NCBI GenBank assembly: GCA_036266075.1 | Contig: DATANV010000012.1 | Span: 1-36,836 of the forward strand | Direction: 5' to 3' | Length of the DNA: 36,836 nucleotides | DNA from: VRUE01 sp036266075 | GTDB lineage: Bacteria; Actinomycetota; Thermoleophilia; Solirubrobacterales; 70-9 | Shown: piece by piece, positions 25,521 to 34,992 of the stretch | How positions within the stretch are numbered: position 1 is the first letter of the stretch | Layout of the letters: each line of letters begins with the position of its first letter | Position numbers and translations under genes: made by a program | The notes under the pieces: generated by a model | What the model was told of the DNA's origin: nothing | What the model saw: only the letters and a program-made list of their open reading frames with translations | The model's database searches: none

Positions 25521-25953
25521 AGTCGAGCAGGCCGACCTGGCGCAGGATCGAGACCGAGTCCGAGTAGACGTCCTTGCGCTTGATCAGGCCGTCCTCGAAG
25601 GGGATCACGTCGATGCCGTCCCAGGAGATCGTGCGCCCGCTCGGCGGCGCCTCGAGGTCGCCGCGGCGCATCGTCTCGCTGTGCGTCGCCGTCGCCGTCC
25701 ACTCCTGCACGACGACGCCCTCCCGCACGTAGAGGCGCCTGGTATCGAAGCGCAGGTCCGGCCAGCCGGCGAAGATCGCCGCGATGTGGTTGCGAACCTC
25801 CTCGCCCGCGGCCGACTCGCCGGCCGTGTGGTTGGCGAAGACCATGTCGGGGGCGTGCATGGCGACGATCGCGTCGAGGTCCTGTGCGTTCCAGGCTTCG
25901 TTGTAGCGGGCGATCGCCTCGCTGAGCGCGTCGATGCCGTCGGCTTCGCTCAC
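25519..25953 (-). CDS. SnoaL-like polyketide cyclase family protein
   Basis: A 144-residue NTF2-fold protein. The opening YNEAWNAQDLDAIVAMHAPD and the later FAGWPDLRFDTRRLYV and IPFEDGLIKRKDVYSDS are the usual SnoaL/ester-cyclase-like pattern. Function cannot be narrowed. It is not a close copy of the SnoaL-like gene that converges on it, so a local duplication is unlikely. Confidence 0.85.
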   Translation of the reverse strand: MSEADGIDALSEAIARYNEAWNAQDLDAIVAMHAPDMVFANHTAGESAAGEEVRNHIAAIFAGWPDLRFDTRRLYVREGVVVQEWTATATHSETMRRGDLEAPPSGRTISWDGIDVIPFEDGLIKRKDVYSDSVSILRQVGLLD

Positions 25954-26046
25954 GCGCCAAATCTAGCGCCGTTCGCCTTCGCTGCCGAGTGGCAGGGCGT
26001 CTGACTAGGTTTCGCGCAACCCGATACGAGTCGAGGAGGCCCCTTC

Positions 26047-26895
26047 ATGGACGTAGCCGTCGCACTTCCAAACGCGGTGCCCGGTACCAGTGGCAAGCAG
26101 CTCACCGAGTGGGCGCGGGGGGCCGAGGCGCGCGGTTTCTCCAGCCTCGGCACGATCGACCGCCTCCTCTACGACAACTACGAACCGCTCACGGCGCTTG
26201 CCGCGGCCGCCGCGGTGACCGAGCGGATCGGGTTGGCGACGACGGTGCTGCTCGGCCCGCTGCGCACCAACGCGGCCGAGCTCGCCAAGCAGGCGCTCAG
26301 CGTCGACGCTCTCTCCGGCGGGCGCTTCACGCTCGGCATCGGCCTCGGCGCTCGCGACGACGACTACGAGATCAGCGGCGTCGACGCGAATGGGCGGGGC
26401 CAGCGCCTTGACCAGATGCTCGAACGGATCGAGGAGATCTGGGAGGACGATCGGGTCGGGCCGCGAGCCGCCGACCGCAAGCCGGGGCTCGTCGTCGGCG
26501 GCCATGCCGAGGCCTCCTTCGCCCGCACCGCCCGCTTCGGCGAAGGCTGGATCGCCGCCGGCTCCGGCCCCGACCAGTTCCGCCTGGGCGCCGAGAAGGC
26601 CCAGGCCGCCTGGGCGGACGCCGGCCGCGACGGCTCGCCCCGCCTGATGGCCCTCGCCTACTTCGCCCTCGGCGAGGACGCCGAGGCCGACGCGAAGGCA
26701 TCTCTCGGCGACTACTACGCCTGGCTCGGCGAGGGAATCGCCGGGATGATCGCTGCCGGCGCCGCCAAGGACCCCGAGACCGTCCGTCAGCATGTCTCCA
26801 CCTACGAGCAGGCGGGCTGCGACGAGCTGTTCTTCTGCCCGTCCTCCAGCGACCCCGCCCAGGTCGATCTCCTGGCCGACGCCGTCGGCCTCTGA
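26047..26895 (+). CDS. LLM-class flavin-dependent oxidoreductase
   Basis: A 282-residue TIM-barrel protein of the luciferase-like monooxygenase class, expected to bind F420 or FMN. Typical parts are VTERIGLATTVLLGPLRT at about 60, LSVDALSGGRFTLGIGLG at about 85 and PGLVVGGHAEASFARTARFG at about 145. GAGGAGG lies 12 nt before the ATG. It is slightly short for the family (usually 290-350). The substrate is unknown. It is followed after 21 bp by a YdeI-like gene. Confidence 0.9.
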   Translation: MDVAVALPNAVPGTSGKQLTEWARGAEARGFSSLGTIDRLLYDNYEPLTALAAAAAVTERIGLATTVLLGPLRTNAAELAKQALSVDALSGGRFTLGIGLGARDDDYEISGVDANGRGQRLDQMLERIEEIWEDDRVGPRAADRKPGLVVGGHAEASFARTARFGEGWIAAGSGPDQFRLGAEKAQAAWADAGRDGSPRLMALAYFALGEDAEADAKASLGDYYAWLGEGIAGMIAAGAAKDPETVRQHVSTYEQAGCDELFFCPSSSDPAQVDLLADAVGL

Positions 26896-26916
26896 TCTGC
26901 GCCTACAGTGTCGGGC

Positions 26917-27495
26917 ATGGCACCCGATGAGCTGCCTATCGTTCTGTTTGCGTCGCCCGCCGAGCTGGAGGCCTGGCTGGAGGCGAGCCATAGCGATTCG
27001 CCCGGCCTCTGGCTGAAGATCGCCAAGAAGGGATCCGGCGTGGAGAGCGTCAGCTATGCGCAGGCGCTGGAGCTGGCGCTCTGCTTCGGCTGGATCGACA
27101 GCCAGAAGCGCGCCTTCGACGAGCGCTGTTTCCTGCAGCGCTTCACGCCGCGACGACCCCGCGGCAAGTGGTCGCGCATCAACCGCGACGCGGCCGAGCG
27201 GCTGATCGCCGCGGGCAGGATGCGCCCCGCCGGCCTGGCGGAGGTCGAGGCGGCGAAAGCGGATGGGCGCTGGGCGGCCGCGTACGCCGGACAGCGGACT
27301 GCGCAGGTGCCTGACGACTTGCGACGCGAGCTCGAGGCCAACCCCGCTGCCCGCGATTTCTTCGACGGTCTCGACAGCACCAACCGCTACGCAATCGTCT
27401 ACCGCCTGAACGACGCGAAGAAGCCGGAGACGCGCGAGCGGCGGCTGCGCAAGTTCGTCGCCATGCTCGAGCGCGGCGAGAAGATCCATGGCTGA
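26917..27495 (+). CDS. YdeI/OmpD-associated family protein
   Basis: A 192-residue protein. ELEAWLEASHSDSPGLWLKI, ALCFGWIDSQKR and the central FTPRRPRGKWSRIN are the family hallmarks. Function in Actinobacteria is not established. The start at ATG 26917 is preferred over GTG 26908, as neither has a strong ribosome site. It overlaps the amine oxidase gene by 8 bp. Confidence 0.88.
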   Translation: MAPDELPIVLFASPAELEAWLEASHSDSPGLWLKIAKKGSGVESVSYAQALELALCFGWIDSQKRAFDERCFLQRFTPRRPRGKWSRINRDAAERLIAAGRMRPAGLAEVEAAKADGRWAAAYAGQRTAQVPDDLRRELEANPAARDFFDGLDSTNRYAIVYRLNDAKKPETRERRLRKFVAMLERGEKIHG

Positions 27496-28843
27496 GGCGG
27501 CGCGCTCGGTCGACGTCGCCGTGGTCGGGGCTGGGCTCTCGGGGCTCGCGGCGGCGCGGGCGCTGGCCGACGCCGGGCGGGAGGTCGTCGTCCTGGAGGC
27601 GCGAGAGCGGGTCGGCGGCCGCCTGCTGAACAGGGCTCTGGGCGATGGCGTCACTGTCGACCTCGGCGGCCAATGGGTCGGCCACGACCACGTGCGGGTG
27701 CGGCGCCTGGCGAGCGAGCTGGGCGTCGAGGTCTTTCCCCAGTTCGGCGCCGGCCGCAACCTGCTCGACGTCGCCGGCCGGAGACGTCGCTACCGCGGCA
27801 CGATCCCGCGGCTCGGCCCGCGCGTGTTGTGGGACGTCTTCGTCGCGAGGCGCCGCCTCGACCGTCTCGCGCGAGCCGTCGACGCCGAGCAGCCCTGGGC
27901 CGCCGCGCAGGCCGCCGGGCTCGACCGCCAGAGCCTGGCCGAGTGGATGAGGGTCAACGTGCGTACGCTGATCGCCCGCGAGTTGATCGGCCTCGCCGGA
28001 AGGACGGTCTGGGGGACCGGTCCGGAGGAGCTGTCGATGCTCCACGTGCTCTTCTACGTCAGCGCCGCCGGCAGCTTCGATGCCCTGGTCGACACCGAGG
28101 GCGGCGCCCAGCAGGATCGCCTCGACGGCGGCGCCCAGCGCCTGCCTCTCGGCCTCGCCGAGTCGCTGGGGGACAGGGTGCGGCTCGGTGCGCCTGTGCG
28201 GCGGATCGCGCAGGGCAGCGGCTCGGTGCGGGTCGAGGCCGATGGCCTGGCGCTGGAGGCCGCGCGGGTGGTGGTCGCCGCGCCCCCCGCGATCGCCGCG
28301 CGCATCGAGCTCGAGCCGGCGCCGCCGGAGCAGCGAGTCCGCCTCGGCGAGCGCCTGCGCCCGGGCGCTCTGACCAAGTGCATGGCGGTCTACGAGGAGC
28401 CCTTCTGGCGGGCCGACGGGCTGAGCGGCGAGGCGGTCACCGACGCCCGCCCAGTGACGCTGACTTTCGACAGCTCCCCGCGCGATGGCTCGCGTGGCGT
28501 GCTGCTCGGCTTCGTCGGCGGCCCGGAGGCACGCGAGCTGGCCGCGCTGCCGCCGGCCGAGCGTCGCGCCGCTGTCCTCGCCTGCCTCGAGCGGCTCTTC
28601 GGCCCGCGCGCCGCGCGCCCCGTCGACTACGCCGAACAGGCCTGGGCGGGGGAGGAGTGGTCCGGCGGCGGGCCTACCTCCAACTTCGCCCCCGGGGGCT
28701 GGACGGAGTGCGGCCCCGCTCTGCGCGAGCCGTTTGGCGCCGTTCACTGGGCCGGCACCGAGACCGCGACCGTCTGGAGCGGCTACATGGAGGGTGCCCT
28801 GCAGGCCGGCGAACGCGTTGCCGCCGAGCTGCTCGTCGGTTGA
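27488..28843 (+). CDS. Flavin-containing amine oxidase
   Basis: A 451-residue FAD enzyme of the monoamine oxidase group. The dinucleotide-binding motif VVGAGLSGLAAARALADAG is at about residues 12-30, followed by the RVGGRLLN signature and DLGGQWVG at about 58. The C-terminal FAD part FGAVHWAGTETATVWSGYME is intact. The amine substrate is unknown. It is translationally coupled to the YdeI gene. Confidence 0.92.
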   Translation: MAEAARSVDVAVVGAGLSGLAAARALADAGREVVVLEARERVGGRLLNRALGDGVTVDLGGQWVGHDHVRVRRLASELGVEVFPQFGAGRNLLDVAGRRRRYRGTIPRLGPRVLWDVFVARRRLDRLARAVDAEQPWAAAQAAGLDRQSLAEWMRVNVRTLIARELIGLAGRTVWGTGPEELSMLHVLFYVSAAGSFDALVDTEGGAQQDRLDGGAQRLPLGLAESLGDRVRLGAPVRRIAQGSGSVRVEADGLALEAARVVVAAPPAIAARIELEPAPPEQRVRLGERLRPGALTKCMAVYEEPFWRADGLSGEAVTDARPVTLTFDSSPRDGSRGVLLGFVGGPEARELAALPPAERRAAVLACLERLFGPRAARPVDYAEQAWAGEEWSGGGPTSNFAPGGWTECGPALREPFGAVHWAGTETATVWSGYMEGALQAGERVAAELLVG

Positions 28844-28931
28844 CGTCGGCCGAAAGCCACTGGCCAGCGGGGCGGGCGTGGACTAGGGTCGGATACGCCC
28901 CTGCCTCCTCGAGAACGGAGACCCCCCTGCC

Positions 28932-29450
28932 ATGGCGTACGAAATGAAGATTCGCGGCACCCAGGACGAGGCGAAGATCCGCAGTCCCTGGGCGGCAGCG
29001 CTGCTGCCGATCGTAACCCTCGGCATCTACCACCTGGTCTGGTGGTACCGGATCAACCGCGAGCTGCGCGATTACGGCCGCGCGAAGGGCTATGACCTGG
29101 GCCAGGAGCCGACCAACTCGCTGCTGGCGTTGTTCCCCGGCGGATTGATCATCGTCCCGGCGTTGATCACCTATTGGCGCGGCACCAAGCGAGTGATGGG
29201 CGCCTCCCGCCTGGCCGGCAAGGATCCGCTCAATGGCTGGATCGCGATCCTCCTCTACGTGCTGCTCTCGCCGGCGCTCTGGGCCTACATTCAGGTCTCG
29301 CTCAACGACGTCTGGCGGGCCGAGGCTGAACCGCTGCCCGGCCAGGCGCCGCCTGCCACCTCGGAGGCGATGCCGCCGCCTCTGCCCGAGCAGCCGCCGG
29401 CCGAGCAGCCGCCGCCGCCGTCCAGCGAGCAGCCGCCGCAGGCTCCCTAG
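28932..29450 (+). CDS. DUF4234 membrane protein with proline-rich tail
   Basis: A 172-residue protein. Membrane segments at about residues 22-38, 60-80 and 98-118 form the DUF4234 domain (LLPIVTLGIYHLVWWYRINR). The last 45 residues are Pro/Glu/Gln-rich (PEQPPAEQPPPPSSEQPP). The role is unknown. It ends 11 bp before rlmN and may be cotranscribed. Confidence 0.82.
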   Translation: MAYEMKIRGTQDEAKIRSPWAAALLPIVTLGIYHLVWWYRINRELRDYGRAKGYDLGQEPTNSLLALFPGGLIIVPALITYWRGTKRVMGASRLAGKDPLNGWIAILLYVLLSPALWAYIQVSLNDVWRAEAEPLPGQAPPATSEAMPPPLPEQPPAEQPPPPSSEQPPQAP

Positions 29451-29461
29451 ACTCGGAGCGC

Positions 29462-30442
29462 GTGGATCGCGCGCTTCTCAGCAAAGTCCTCGCCGAGGCC
29501 GGCGAGCCGTCCTACCGCGCCGCCCAGGTTTGGGAGTGGGTGGCGCGCGGGGCGCGCACCTACGAGGAGATGACCAACCTGCCGGCGGCGCTGCGTGAGC
29601 GGCTCGTCGCGGTGGTCCCGCTCTCGACTCTCGCGCTGGAGGCCGAGGCAAAGTCCGACGACGGCACCGTCAAGGCGCTCTTCCACACCGCCGACGGACG
29701 CCCTCTCGAGGCGGTGCTGATGCGTTACCGCGACGGGCGCCGCTCGGTCTGCCTCTCCTCCCAGTCGGGCTGCCCGCTGACCTGCACCTTCTGCGCCACC
29801 GGGCAGATGCGCTTCGGGCGCAACCTCACGGCCGACGAGATCCTCGACCAGGCGCTGCACTTCCGCCGCGTCGAAGCGATCGACCACGTCGTCTTCATGG
29901 GCATGGGCGAGCCGACGATGAACGTCGATGCAGTGCTCGCCGCCTGTCAGCGGCTGCCCGAGCTCGGCGTCACCCATCGCCGCACGGCGATCTCGACCGT
30001 CGGCTGGGTGCCCGGCATCGACCGCCTTGCCGCGTGCGAGCTGCCGATCGCCCTCGCGCTCTCGCTGCACGCGCCCAATGACGGCCTGCGCTCGCAGCTG
30101 ATGCCGGTCAACGACCGCTACCCGCTTGCCGACGTGCTCGCTGCCTGCGAGCGCTACCGGGCCCGCCGCCGGCGCCGTGTCTTCGTCGAGTACGTGATGC
30201 TCGACGGCGTCAACGACCTGCCCGAGCACGCCCGCCAGCTCGCCGCCCTGCTCGACCCCCGCGCGTACAAGGTCAACCTGATCCCTTACAACCCGACCGG
30301 CGTCTACGACGGCTCGCCGCCGGAGCGGATCGAGCGCTTCCGGGCGATCCTCGCCGAGCAGGGCCTGACCGCGACCGTACGCCTGACCCGCGGCCGCGAC
30401 ATCGAGGCGGCCTGCGGCCAGCTCGCCGCCAAGGCGGCTTGA
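29462..30442 (+). CDS. rlmN: 23S rRNA (adenine-2503) / tRNA methyltransferase RlmN
   Basis: A 326-residue radical-SAM methyltransferase that makes 2-methyladenosine at A2503 in 23S rRNA and at A37 of some tRNAs. The [4Fe-4S] motif is C104, C108 and C111 (SGCPLTCTFCATGQMRFGRN). GMGEPTMN, LALSLHAPND and VEYVMLDGVND follow. The conserved C-terminal cysteine is C318 (EAACGQLA). The start is GTG 29462. A strong hairpin follows the stop. Confidence 0.96.
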   Translation: MDRALLSKVLAEAGEPSYRAAQVWEWVARGARTYEEMTNLPAALRERLVAVVPLSTLALEAEAKSDDGTVKALFHTADGRPLEAVLMRYRDGRRSVCLSSQSGCPLTCTFCATGQMRFGRNLTADEILDQALHFRRVEAIDHVVFMGMGEPTMNVDAVLAACQRLPELGVTHRRTAISTVGWVPGIDRLAACELPIALALSLHAPNDGLRSQLMPVNDRYPLADVLAACERYRARRRRRVFVEYVMLDGVNDLPEHARQLAALLDPRAYKVNLIPYNPTGVYDGSPPERIERFRAILAEQGLTATVRLTRGRDIEAACGQLAAKAA

Positions 30443-30447
30443 GCCGC

Positions 30448-30488
30448 TGTGGCGCCTTGGGTTCGGATAGCGCACCCAGGGCGCCACA
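30448..30488 (+). terminator. Strong stem-loop after rlmN, no U-tract
   Basis: TGTGGCGCC plus TGGGT pairs with ACCCA plus GGCGCCACA (30448-30462 and 30474-30488), with one wobble and an 11-nt loop. The lack of a T run makes intrinsic termination uncertain; it may be an mRNA 3' protector. Confidence 0.6.
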
Positions 30489-30524
30489 AGAGGCCTGGCC
30501 GGTTAGCCAGCTAGGATCGACGGA

Positions 30525-31976
30525 ATGGCTGTGAAGGCCCCAGAAGCGCCCACCCGACGCGTACCGCCGCCCGAGCAGATGCGCGACAGCCCCGTCGTCC
30601 GGGTGGTCGACGACGTCCGCGCGGAGCTGAGGGTGCGCCGCAGCAGCGGTTACCCGCCGGGGCCGGGCAGCTTCAGCGTATCGCGCACTCTGCAGGCGAC
30701 GCGCGACCCCCTGCCGCTGCTGCTCTCTCTCTACGAGGAGTACGGACCGATCTTCAGCGCCCGCCTGCTCCACCACCCGGTTGTCTTCATGATCGGCCCC
30801 GAGGCGAACCACTTCATCACCGTCGCCCACCCCGAGAACTTCCACTGGCGCGAGTCGAGCTTCGGCGACCTGATTCCGCTGCTCGGCGACGGTCTCTTGA
30901 CGATCGATGAGGACTACCACGATCGCGCACGGGAGATCATGATGCCCGCCTTCCACCGCGAGCAGGTCGCCGCCGCGGTCGAGGCGATGATCGTCGAGGC
31001 GGGGCCGGCGATCGAGTCGTTGCGGCCCGGCCAGGCGGTTGACCTGTACGAGTGGATGCGCGGCCTGGCGATGCGGATCGCGATGCGGGCCCTGCTCGGC
31101 CTCGATCCTGACGAAGCCGGCAAGGGTGCCGCCGCCGCCGAGCATTTTGAGCGCGCCCTCGCCTTCTACGGCATCGACTTCCACATGCGCCTGCTGCGCG
31201 GGCCGGGTTCGCCGTGGTCGAGGATGCAGGCCTCGCGGAGGATCCTCGACGAGATCGTCTATGGCGAGATCGCCCAGCGACGCGCGGCGCCCGACCCGGG
31301 GAAGAGAGACGTGCTCAGCCTGCTGCTCGCGGTGCGCGACGAGGCGGGGGAGGGGTTCTCCGACAGGGAGGTCCGCGACCAGGCGATGACCCTGATGTTC
31401 GCCGGCCACGACACCTCGACCTCGACCCTGACCTTCATGATGCACGAGCTGGCCCGCCACCCCGACGTCGTCGAGCGGCTCTGCGAGGAGCAGGACCGGG
31501 TGCTGCGCGGCGAGGTGCCGAGCATCGACCAGCTCGAGCGCGAGATGCCCTACCTGGACATGGTCCTCGACGAGGTATTGCGCCTTTACCCCCCCGCCTG
31601 GATCGGCCCGCGCCGCGCGGTGCGCGACTTCGAGTTCGGCGGCTTTCGCGTCGCCCGCGGTTCCTACGTCAACTACTGCTCCTGGGCCAGCCATCGCATC
31701 CCCGAGGTCTTCCCGGAGCCGGAGGCGTTCATCCCCGAGCGCTTCACGCGCGAGCGCAAGGCGGCCCTGCCGCGCGGCGCCTACGTGCCGTTCGGCGGCG
31801 GCCGGCGGATCTGCATCGGCAAGCGCTTCGGTCAAACCGAGGTGAAGCTGGTGGCGACGATGCTGCTGCAGCGGCTGCGGCTCGACGCGATGCCGGGCCG
31901 CACGATGACCGTCCGCCAGATGCCGACGCTCTCCCCGCGCGGCGGCCTGCGGATGCGAGTGCTGCCCCGTCGCTGA
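30525..31976 (+). CDS. Cytochrome P450
   Basis: A 483-residue heme monooxygenase. The I-helix AGHDTSTS is at about residue 291, the ExxR motif is EVLR at about 350, and the heme loop FGGGRRICIGKRF has its cysteine at residue 430. The opening YPPGPGSFSVSRTLQATRDP and the length resemble CYP110- and CYP4-like P450s of fatty acid type. No redox partner gene is adjacent. The substrate cannot be named. The following gene is 159 bp away. Confidence 0.93.
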   Translation: MAVKAPEAPTRRVPPPEQMRDSPVVRVVDDVRAELRVRRSSGYPPGPGSFSVSRTLQATRDPLPLLLSLYEEYGPIFSARLLHHPVVFMIGPEANHFITVAHPENFHWRESSFGDLIPLLGDGLLTIDEDYHDRAREIMMPAFHREQVAAAVEAMIVEAGPAIESLRPGQAVDLYEWMRGLAMRIAMRALLGLDPDEAGKGAAAAEHFERALAFYGIDFHMRLLRGPGSPWSRMQASRRILDEIVYGEIAQRRAAPDPGKRDVLSLLLAVRDEAGEGFSDREVRDQAMTLMFAGHDTSTSTLTFMMHELARHPDVVERLCEEQDRVLRGEVPSIDQLEREMPYLDMVLDEVLRLYPPAWIGPRRAVRDFEFGGFRVARGSYVNYCSWASHRIPEVFPEPEAFIPERFTRERKAALPRGAYVPFGGGRRICIGKRFGQTEVKLVATMLLQRLRLDAMPGRTMTVRQMPTLSPRGGLRMRVLPRR

Positions 31977-32135
31977 CGCCGTCGGCCCCCGCCCCCGTGG
32001 GCCCATGATGGGGCGCGCCGGTGATTAACCGCCACTATGGGGGTATAACCACTGGCACGCCCCCCCGAACGAGGCGGGAAGGGTGTTGAGCGGGTAGCGG
32101 TTGGGCATCGGACGTCGACCTGAGGAGGGACGAGA

Positions 32136-32741
32136 ATGCGCAGACTGTCGGGGCACGGGCGGATTGCGACCGCCACTACCACCGCTCTGATCGTGCTGGC
32201 GGGCGTTGCCGCGCTGGCGCTGGGGGCCGGTGGGGCAGCGGTGTCGAAAGCGCCGAGGGTGAAAGTCAAGTGCCCGACCAATGTGCTCGCCGGCAAGAAG
32301 GTCACCTGCCGCCTGTTCGGTCGCCTGCCGCGAGGCCCGCAGGGCCCGCGCGGGGCGCAGGGGCCAAGGGGCCAGAAAGGCTCGAAAGGCGACAAAGGCC
32401 AGAAAGGCGAGCAAGGCCCCCGTGGTCCCGCGGGAGTCTCCGGCTACGAGGTGGTCACCCAGACCTTCAAAGAAGTCTTCATCGAGAACAGCGGCGGCAC
32501 CCGCGGCCTCAGCGAAGTCAAGACGGCCAGCTGCCCGAACGGGAAACGGGCGGTGGGGGGAGGCGCCAACCTCGGCACCAACCCCGCTCAGAACGGCCAG
32601 CAGCGCAGCGTCTCGGTCTCGCTCAGCGGCCCGAACGGCACCGGCACCGGCTGGTCAGTGCAGCTCTTCAACAACGAAGTCAGCGGCGGCGGGACCTCGA
32701 TCGACCTGCAGGTCTACGCGATCTGCGCCGCGGCTACTTGA
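32136..32741 (+). CDS. Secreted protein with collagen-like repeat
   Basis: A 201-residue exported protein. The signal helix (about residues 14-35) is followed by a short Cys-containing part (KCPTNVLAGKKVTC) and 11-12 Gly-X-Y triplets (residues 66-99, as in GPQGPRGAQGPRG and KGDKGQKGEQG). The C-terminal 100 residues form a beta-rich domain with two Cys (TASCPNGK and YAICAAAT). AGGAGGG lies before the ATG. It is probably a cell-surface trimer. Its 3' end overlaps the converging glutamine synthetase gene by 8 bp. Confidence 0.85.
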   Translation: MRRLSGHGRIATATTTALIVLAGVAALALGAGGAAVSKAPRVKVKCPTNVLAGKKVTCRLFGRLPRGPQGPRGAQGPRGQKGSKGDKGQKGEQGPRGPAGVSGYEVVTQTFKEVFIENSGGTRGLSEVKTASCPNGKRAVGGGANLGTNPAQNGQQRSVSVSLSGPNGTGTGWSVQLFNNEVSGGGTSIDLQVYAICAAAT

Positions 32742-34878
32742 TGAAGAGCATCTCCTCGTACTTCGGCAGCGGCCAGAGGTCGTCGGCGACGACCTTCTCG
32801 AGCTTGTCGGTGGCCTCGCGGACCTGGTCCATCGCCGCCAGCTGCTTGTCGCGGGCGTGGACCGCCATCTCCATACCCTCCAGCTCGGGATCGGCGTTTG
32901 CCGACTCCAGCTCGCCGAGCGCGGCGGTCAGCTCGTCGACCAGGCTGCGGACCTCGCCCTCGATGGCGGAGACGCCGGACTTGCCGATCAGCGCCAGGTA
33001 GCGCAGCGCCGCCGGCAAGATCATCGTCTTGGCCATCGAGAAGGTCGTCTCCGCCTCGATGTTGGCGCGGATCCAGTACTGCTCGACCCAGACCTCGTAG
33101 CGCGACTCCAGCTCACGCTTGGAGAGCACGTCGTAGTTCTCGAAGGCGGCGACGGTCTGGTCACTGAGAACCTCGGGCAGGGCGTCCGGCGTCGTCCGCA
33201 GGTTCTTCAGTCCCCGCTGCTCGGCTTCGGCGTGCCACTCCTCGGAGTAGTTGTCGCCGTCGAAGCAGACCTGCTTGTTGGTCGAGTAGGAGTCGCGGAC
33301 GATCTCGATCACCGCCTCCGGCATCTGCGTGCCGGAGGAGATCTTCGCGTCCAGCTCGCCGGCCAGCTCGTCGATCGCCTCGGCGACGATCGTGTTCAGC
33401 ACGGTGTTGGGGAAAGCCAGCGACATGCTCGACCCCAGCGCCCGGAACTCGAATTTGTTGCCGGTGAAGGCGAACGGCGAGGTGCGGTTGCGGTCGCCGC
33501 CGTGCATCGGCAGTTTCGGCAGCACCGTCGCGCCCAGCTCGAGGAAGGAGGCGGGCGTGTTGGGGTCGCCTTCTCCCGTGGCGATCGCCTCGAAGACCTT
33601 CTCCAGCTCGGCGCCGAGGAAGATCGAGATGATCGCCGGCGGCGCCTCGTTGGCGCCGAGCCGGTGGTCCTGGCCGATGTTGGCCACCGAGGCGCGCAGC
33701 AGCCCCTGGTGCTTGTTGACGGCTTGGATCACAGCGGCGCAGAAGAAGAGGAAGTGGATGTTGTCGGCCGGCGTGTCGCCCGGGTCGAGCAGGTTGGTGC
33801 CGGTATCGGTCCCCATCGACCAGTTGTTGTGCTTGCCCGAGCCGTTGACGCCGGCGAACGGCTTCTCGTGCAGCAGGCAGACCAGGCCGTAGCGTCGAGC
33901 GACGCTTTCCAGCACCTGCATCATCAGCTGCTGGTGGTCGGAGCCGACGTTCGAGTTCTCGAACACAGGTGCGATCTCGTATTGGTTGGGCGCGACCTCG
34001 TTGTGACGGGTCTTGACCGGGATCCCGAGCTTGCGCATCTCCAGCTCGGCCTCGAGCATGCAGGCGAGGATCCGCTCCGGGATCGTGCCGAAGTAGTGGT
34101 CGTCCAGCTCGTGCCCCTTCGGCGGCTTGGCACCGAACAGGGTGCGGCCGGTGGAGATCAAGTCGGGCCGCTCGAAGAAGTACTGCTCGTCGATCAGGAA
34201 GTACTCCTGCTCGGCCCCGACGGTGGTGAAGACGCGTCGGCTGTCCTCGTCGCCGAGTAGCCGCAGCGCCTTGATCGCCGAGCGAGAGAGGGCGTCCATC
34301 GAGCGCAGCAGCGGGATCTTCGCGTCGAGCGCCTCGCCGGTCCAGGAGGCGAAGGCGGTCGGAATGCAGAGCAGCGCACCGTTCGGGTTCTCGAGGATGA
34401 AGGCGGGGGAGGTCGGATCCCAGGCGGTGTAGCCGCGCGCCTCGAAGGTGGCGCGGACCCCGCCGGTCGGGAAGGACGAGGCGTCCGGCTCGCCCTGGAT
34501 CAGCTCCTTGCCGGAGAAGCCGGCGAGGACCGTCCCCTCGGCGCCGGGGTCGAAGAAGGAGTCGTGCTTCTCCGCGGTCGAGCCGGTCAGCGGCTGGAAC
34601 ATGTGGGTGAAGTGCGTGGCGCCGTTCTCCAACGCCCATTCCTTCATCGCCTCGGCGACGGCATCGGCGAGGCTCGGGTCGAGCGCCTCGCCGTCGGCGA
34701 GGGTCGACTGCAGCTTCTCGAAGACGTCGCTGGGCAGCCGTTCGCGCTGCACAGAGACGGAGAAGACGTTGATCCCGAACGGGTCGTTCTCGGGCTGGGT
34801 CAGGTCGAGTGCGCCGAGCGCCTGTCCGTTGGAGCTCCACTGCGCGGCGGTCACGTTCTGCTGGCGGATACGGGTCAT
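32734..34878 (-). CDS. glnN: Glutamine synthetase type III
   Basis: A 714-residue GSIII enzyme, ATP-dependent synthesis of glutamine from glutamate and ammonia. Length and motifs fit: FPTGGVRATFEARGYTAWDP, GAEQEYFLID, TRHNEVAPNQYEIAPVFE, NGSGKHNNWSMG and APPAIISIFLG. The type III enzyme is uncommon in Actinobacteria next to type I, and may serve nitrogen limitation. The region in front holds repeated GTACAA/TTGTAC motifs and a TATAAG box. Confidence 0.95.
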   Translation of the reverse strand: MTRIRQQNVTAAQWSSNGQALGALDLTQPENDPFGINVFSVSVQRERLPSDVFEKLQSTLADGEALDPSLADAVAEAMKEWALENGATHFTHMFQPLTGSTAEKHDSFFDPGAEGTVLAGFSGKELIQGEPDASSFPTGGVRATFEARGYTAWDPTSPAFILENPNGALLCIPTAFASWTGEALDAKIPLLRSMDALSRSAIKALRLLGDEDSRRVFTTVGAEQEYFLIDEQYFFERPDLISTGRTLFGAKPPKGHELDDHYFGTIPERILACMLEAELEMRKLGIPVKTRHNEVAPNQYEIAPVFENSNVGSDHQQLMMQVLESVARRYGLVCLLHEKPFAGVNGSGKHNNWSMGTDTGTNLLDPGDTPADNIHFLFFCAAVIQAVNKHQGLLRASVANIGQDHRLGANEAPPAIISIFLGAELEKVFEAIATGEGDPNTPASFLELGATVLPKLPMHGGDRNRTSPFAFTGNKFEFRALGSSMSLAFPNTVLNTIVAEAIDELAGELDAKISSGTQMPEAVIEIVRDSYSTNKQVCFDGDNYSEEWHAEAEQRGLKNLRTTPDALPEVLSDQTVAAFENYDVLSKRELESRYEVWVEQYWIRANIEAETTFSMAKTMILPAALRYLALIGKSGVSAIEGEVRSLVDELTAALGELESANADPELEGMEMAVHARDKQLAAMDQVREATDKLEKVVADDLWPLPKYEEMLFIK

Positions 34879-34946
34879 CGCTGTGTCAATCCTCGCTTGC
34901 GGTGCGCCGCCCGGCCGGCGGACGCGTTCGGTTACCGGTCAACTCC

Positions 34947-34952
34947 CTTATA
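34947..34952 (-). promoter_or_regulatory. Candidate -10 box of glnN
   Basis: TATAAG on the minus strand, about 70 bp before ATG 34878. No good -35 was seen, which fits a promoter needing an activator. Confidence 0.4.
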
Positions 34953-34992
34953 AGAGCCCAGAGAGCGTAAAGGGAGCCAGCCGAAAATGCCT

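Noticed and set aside
25045..25953. Inverted duplication of SnoaL-like genes
   Set aside because: Both have the NTF2 fold pattern, but their sequences share no extended identity.
32320..32430. Tandem DNA repeat
   Set aside because: The periodicity is the Gly-X-Y codon pattern of a collagen-like protein, not a DNA-level repeat array.
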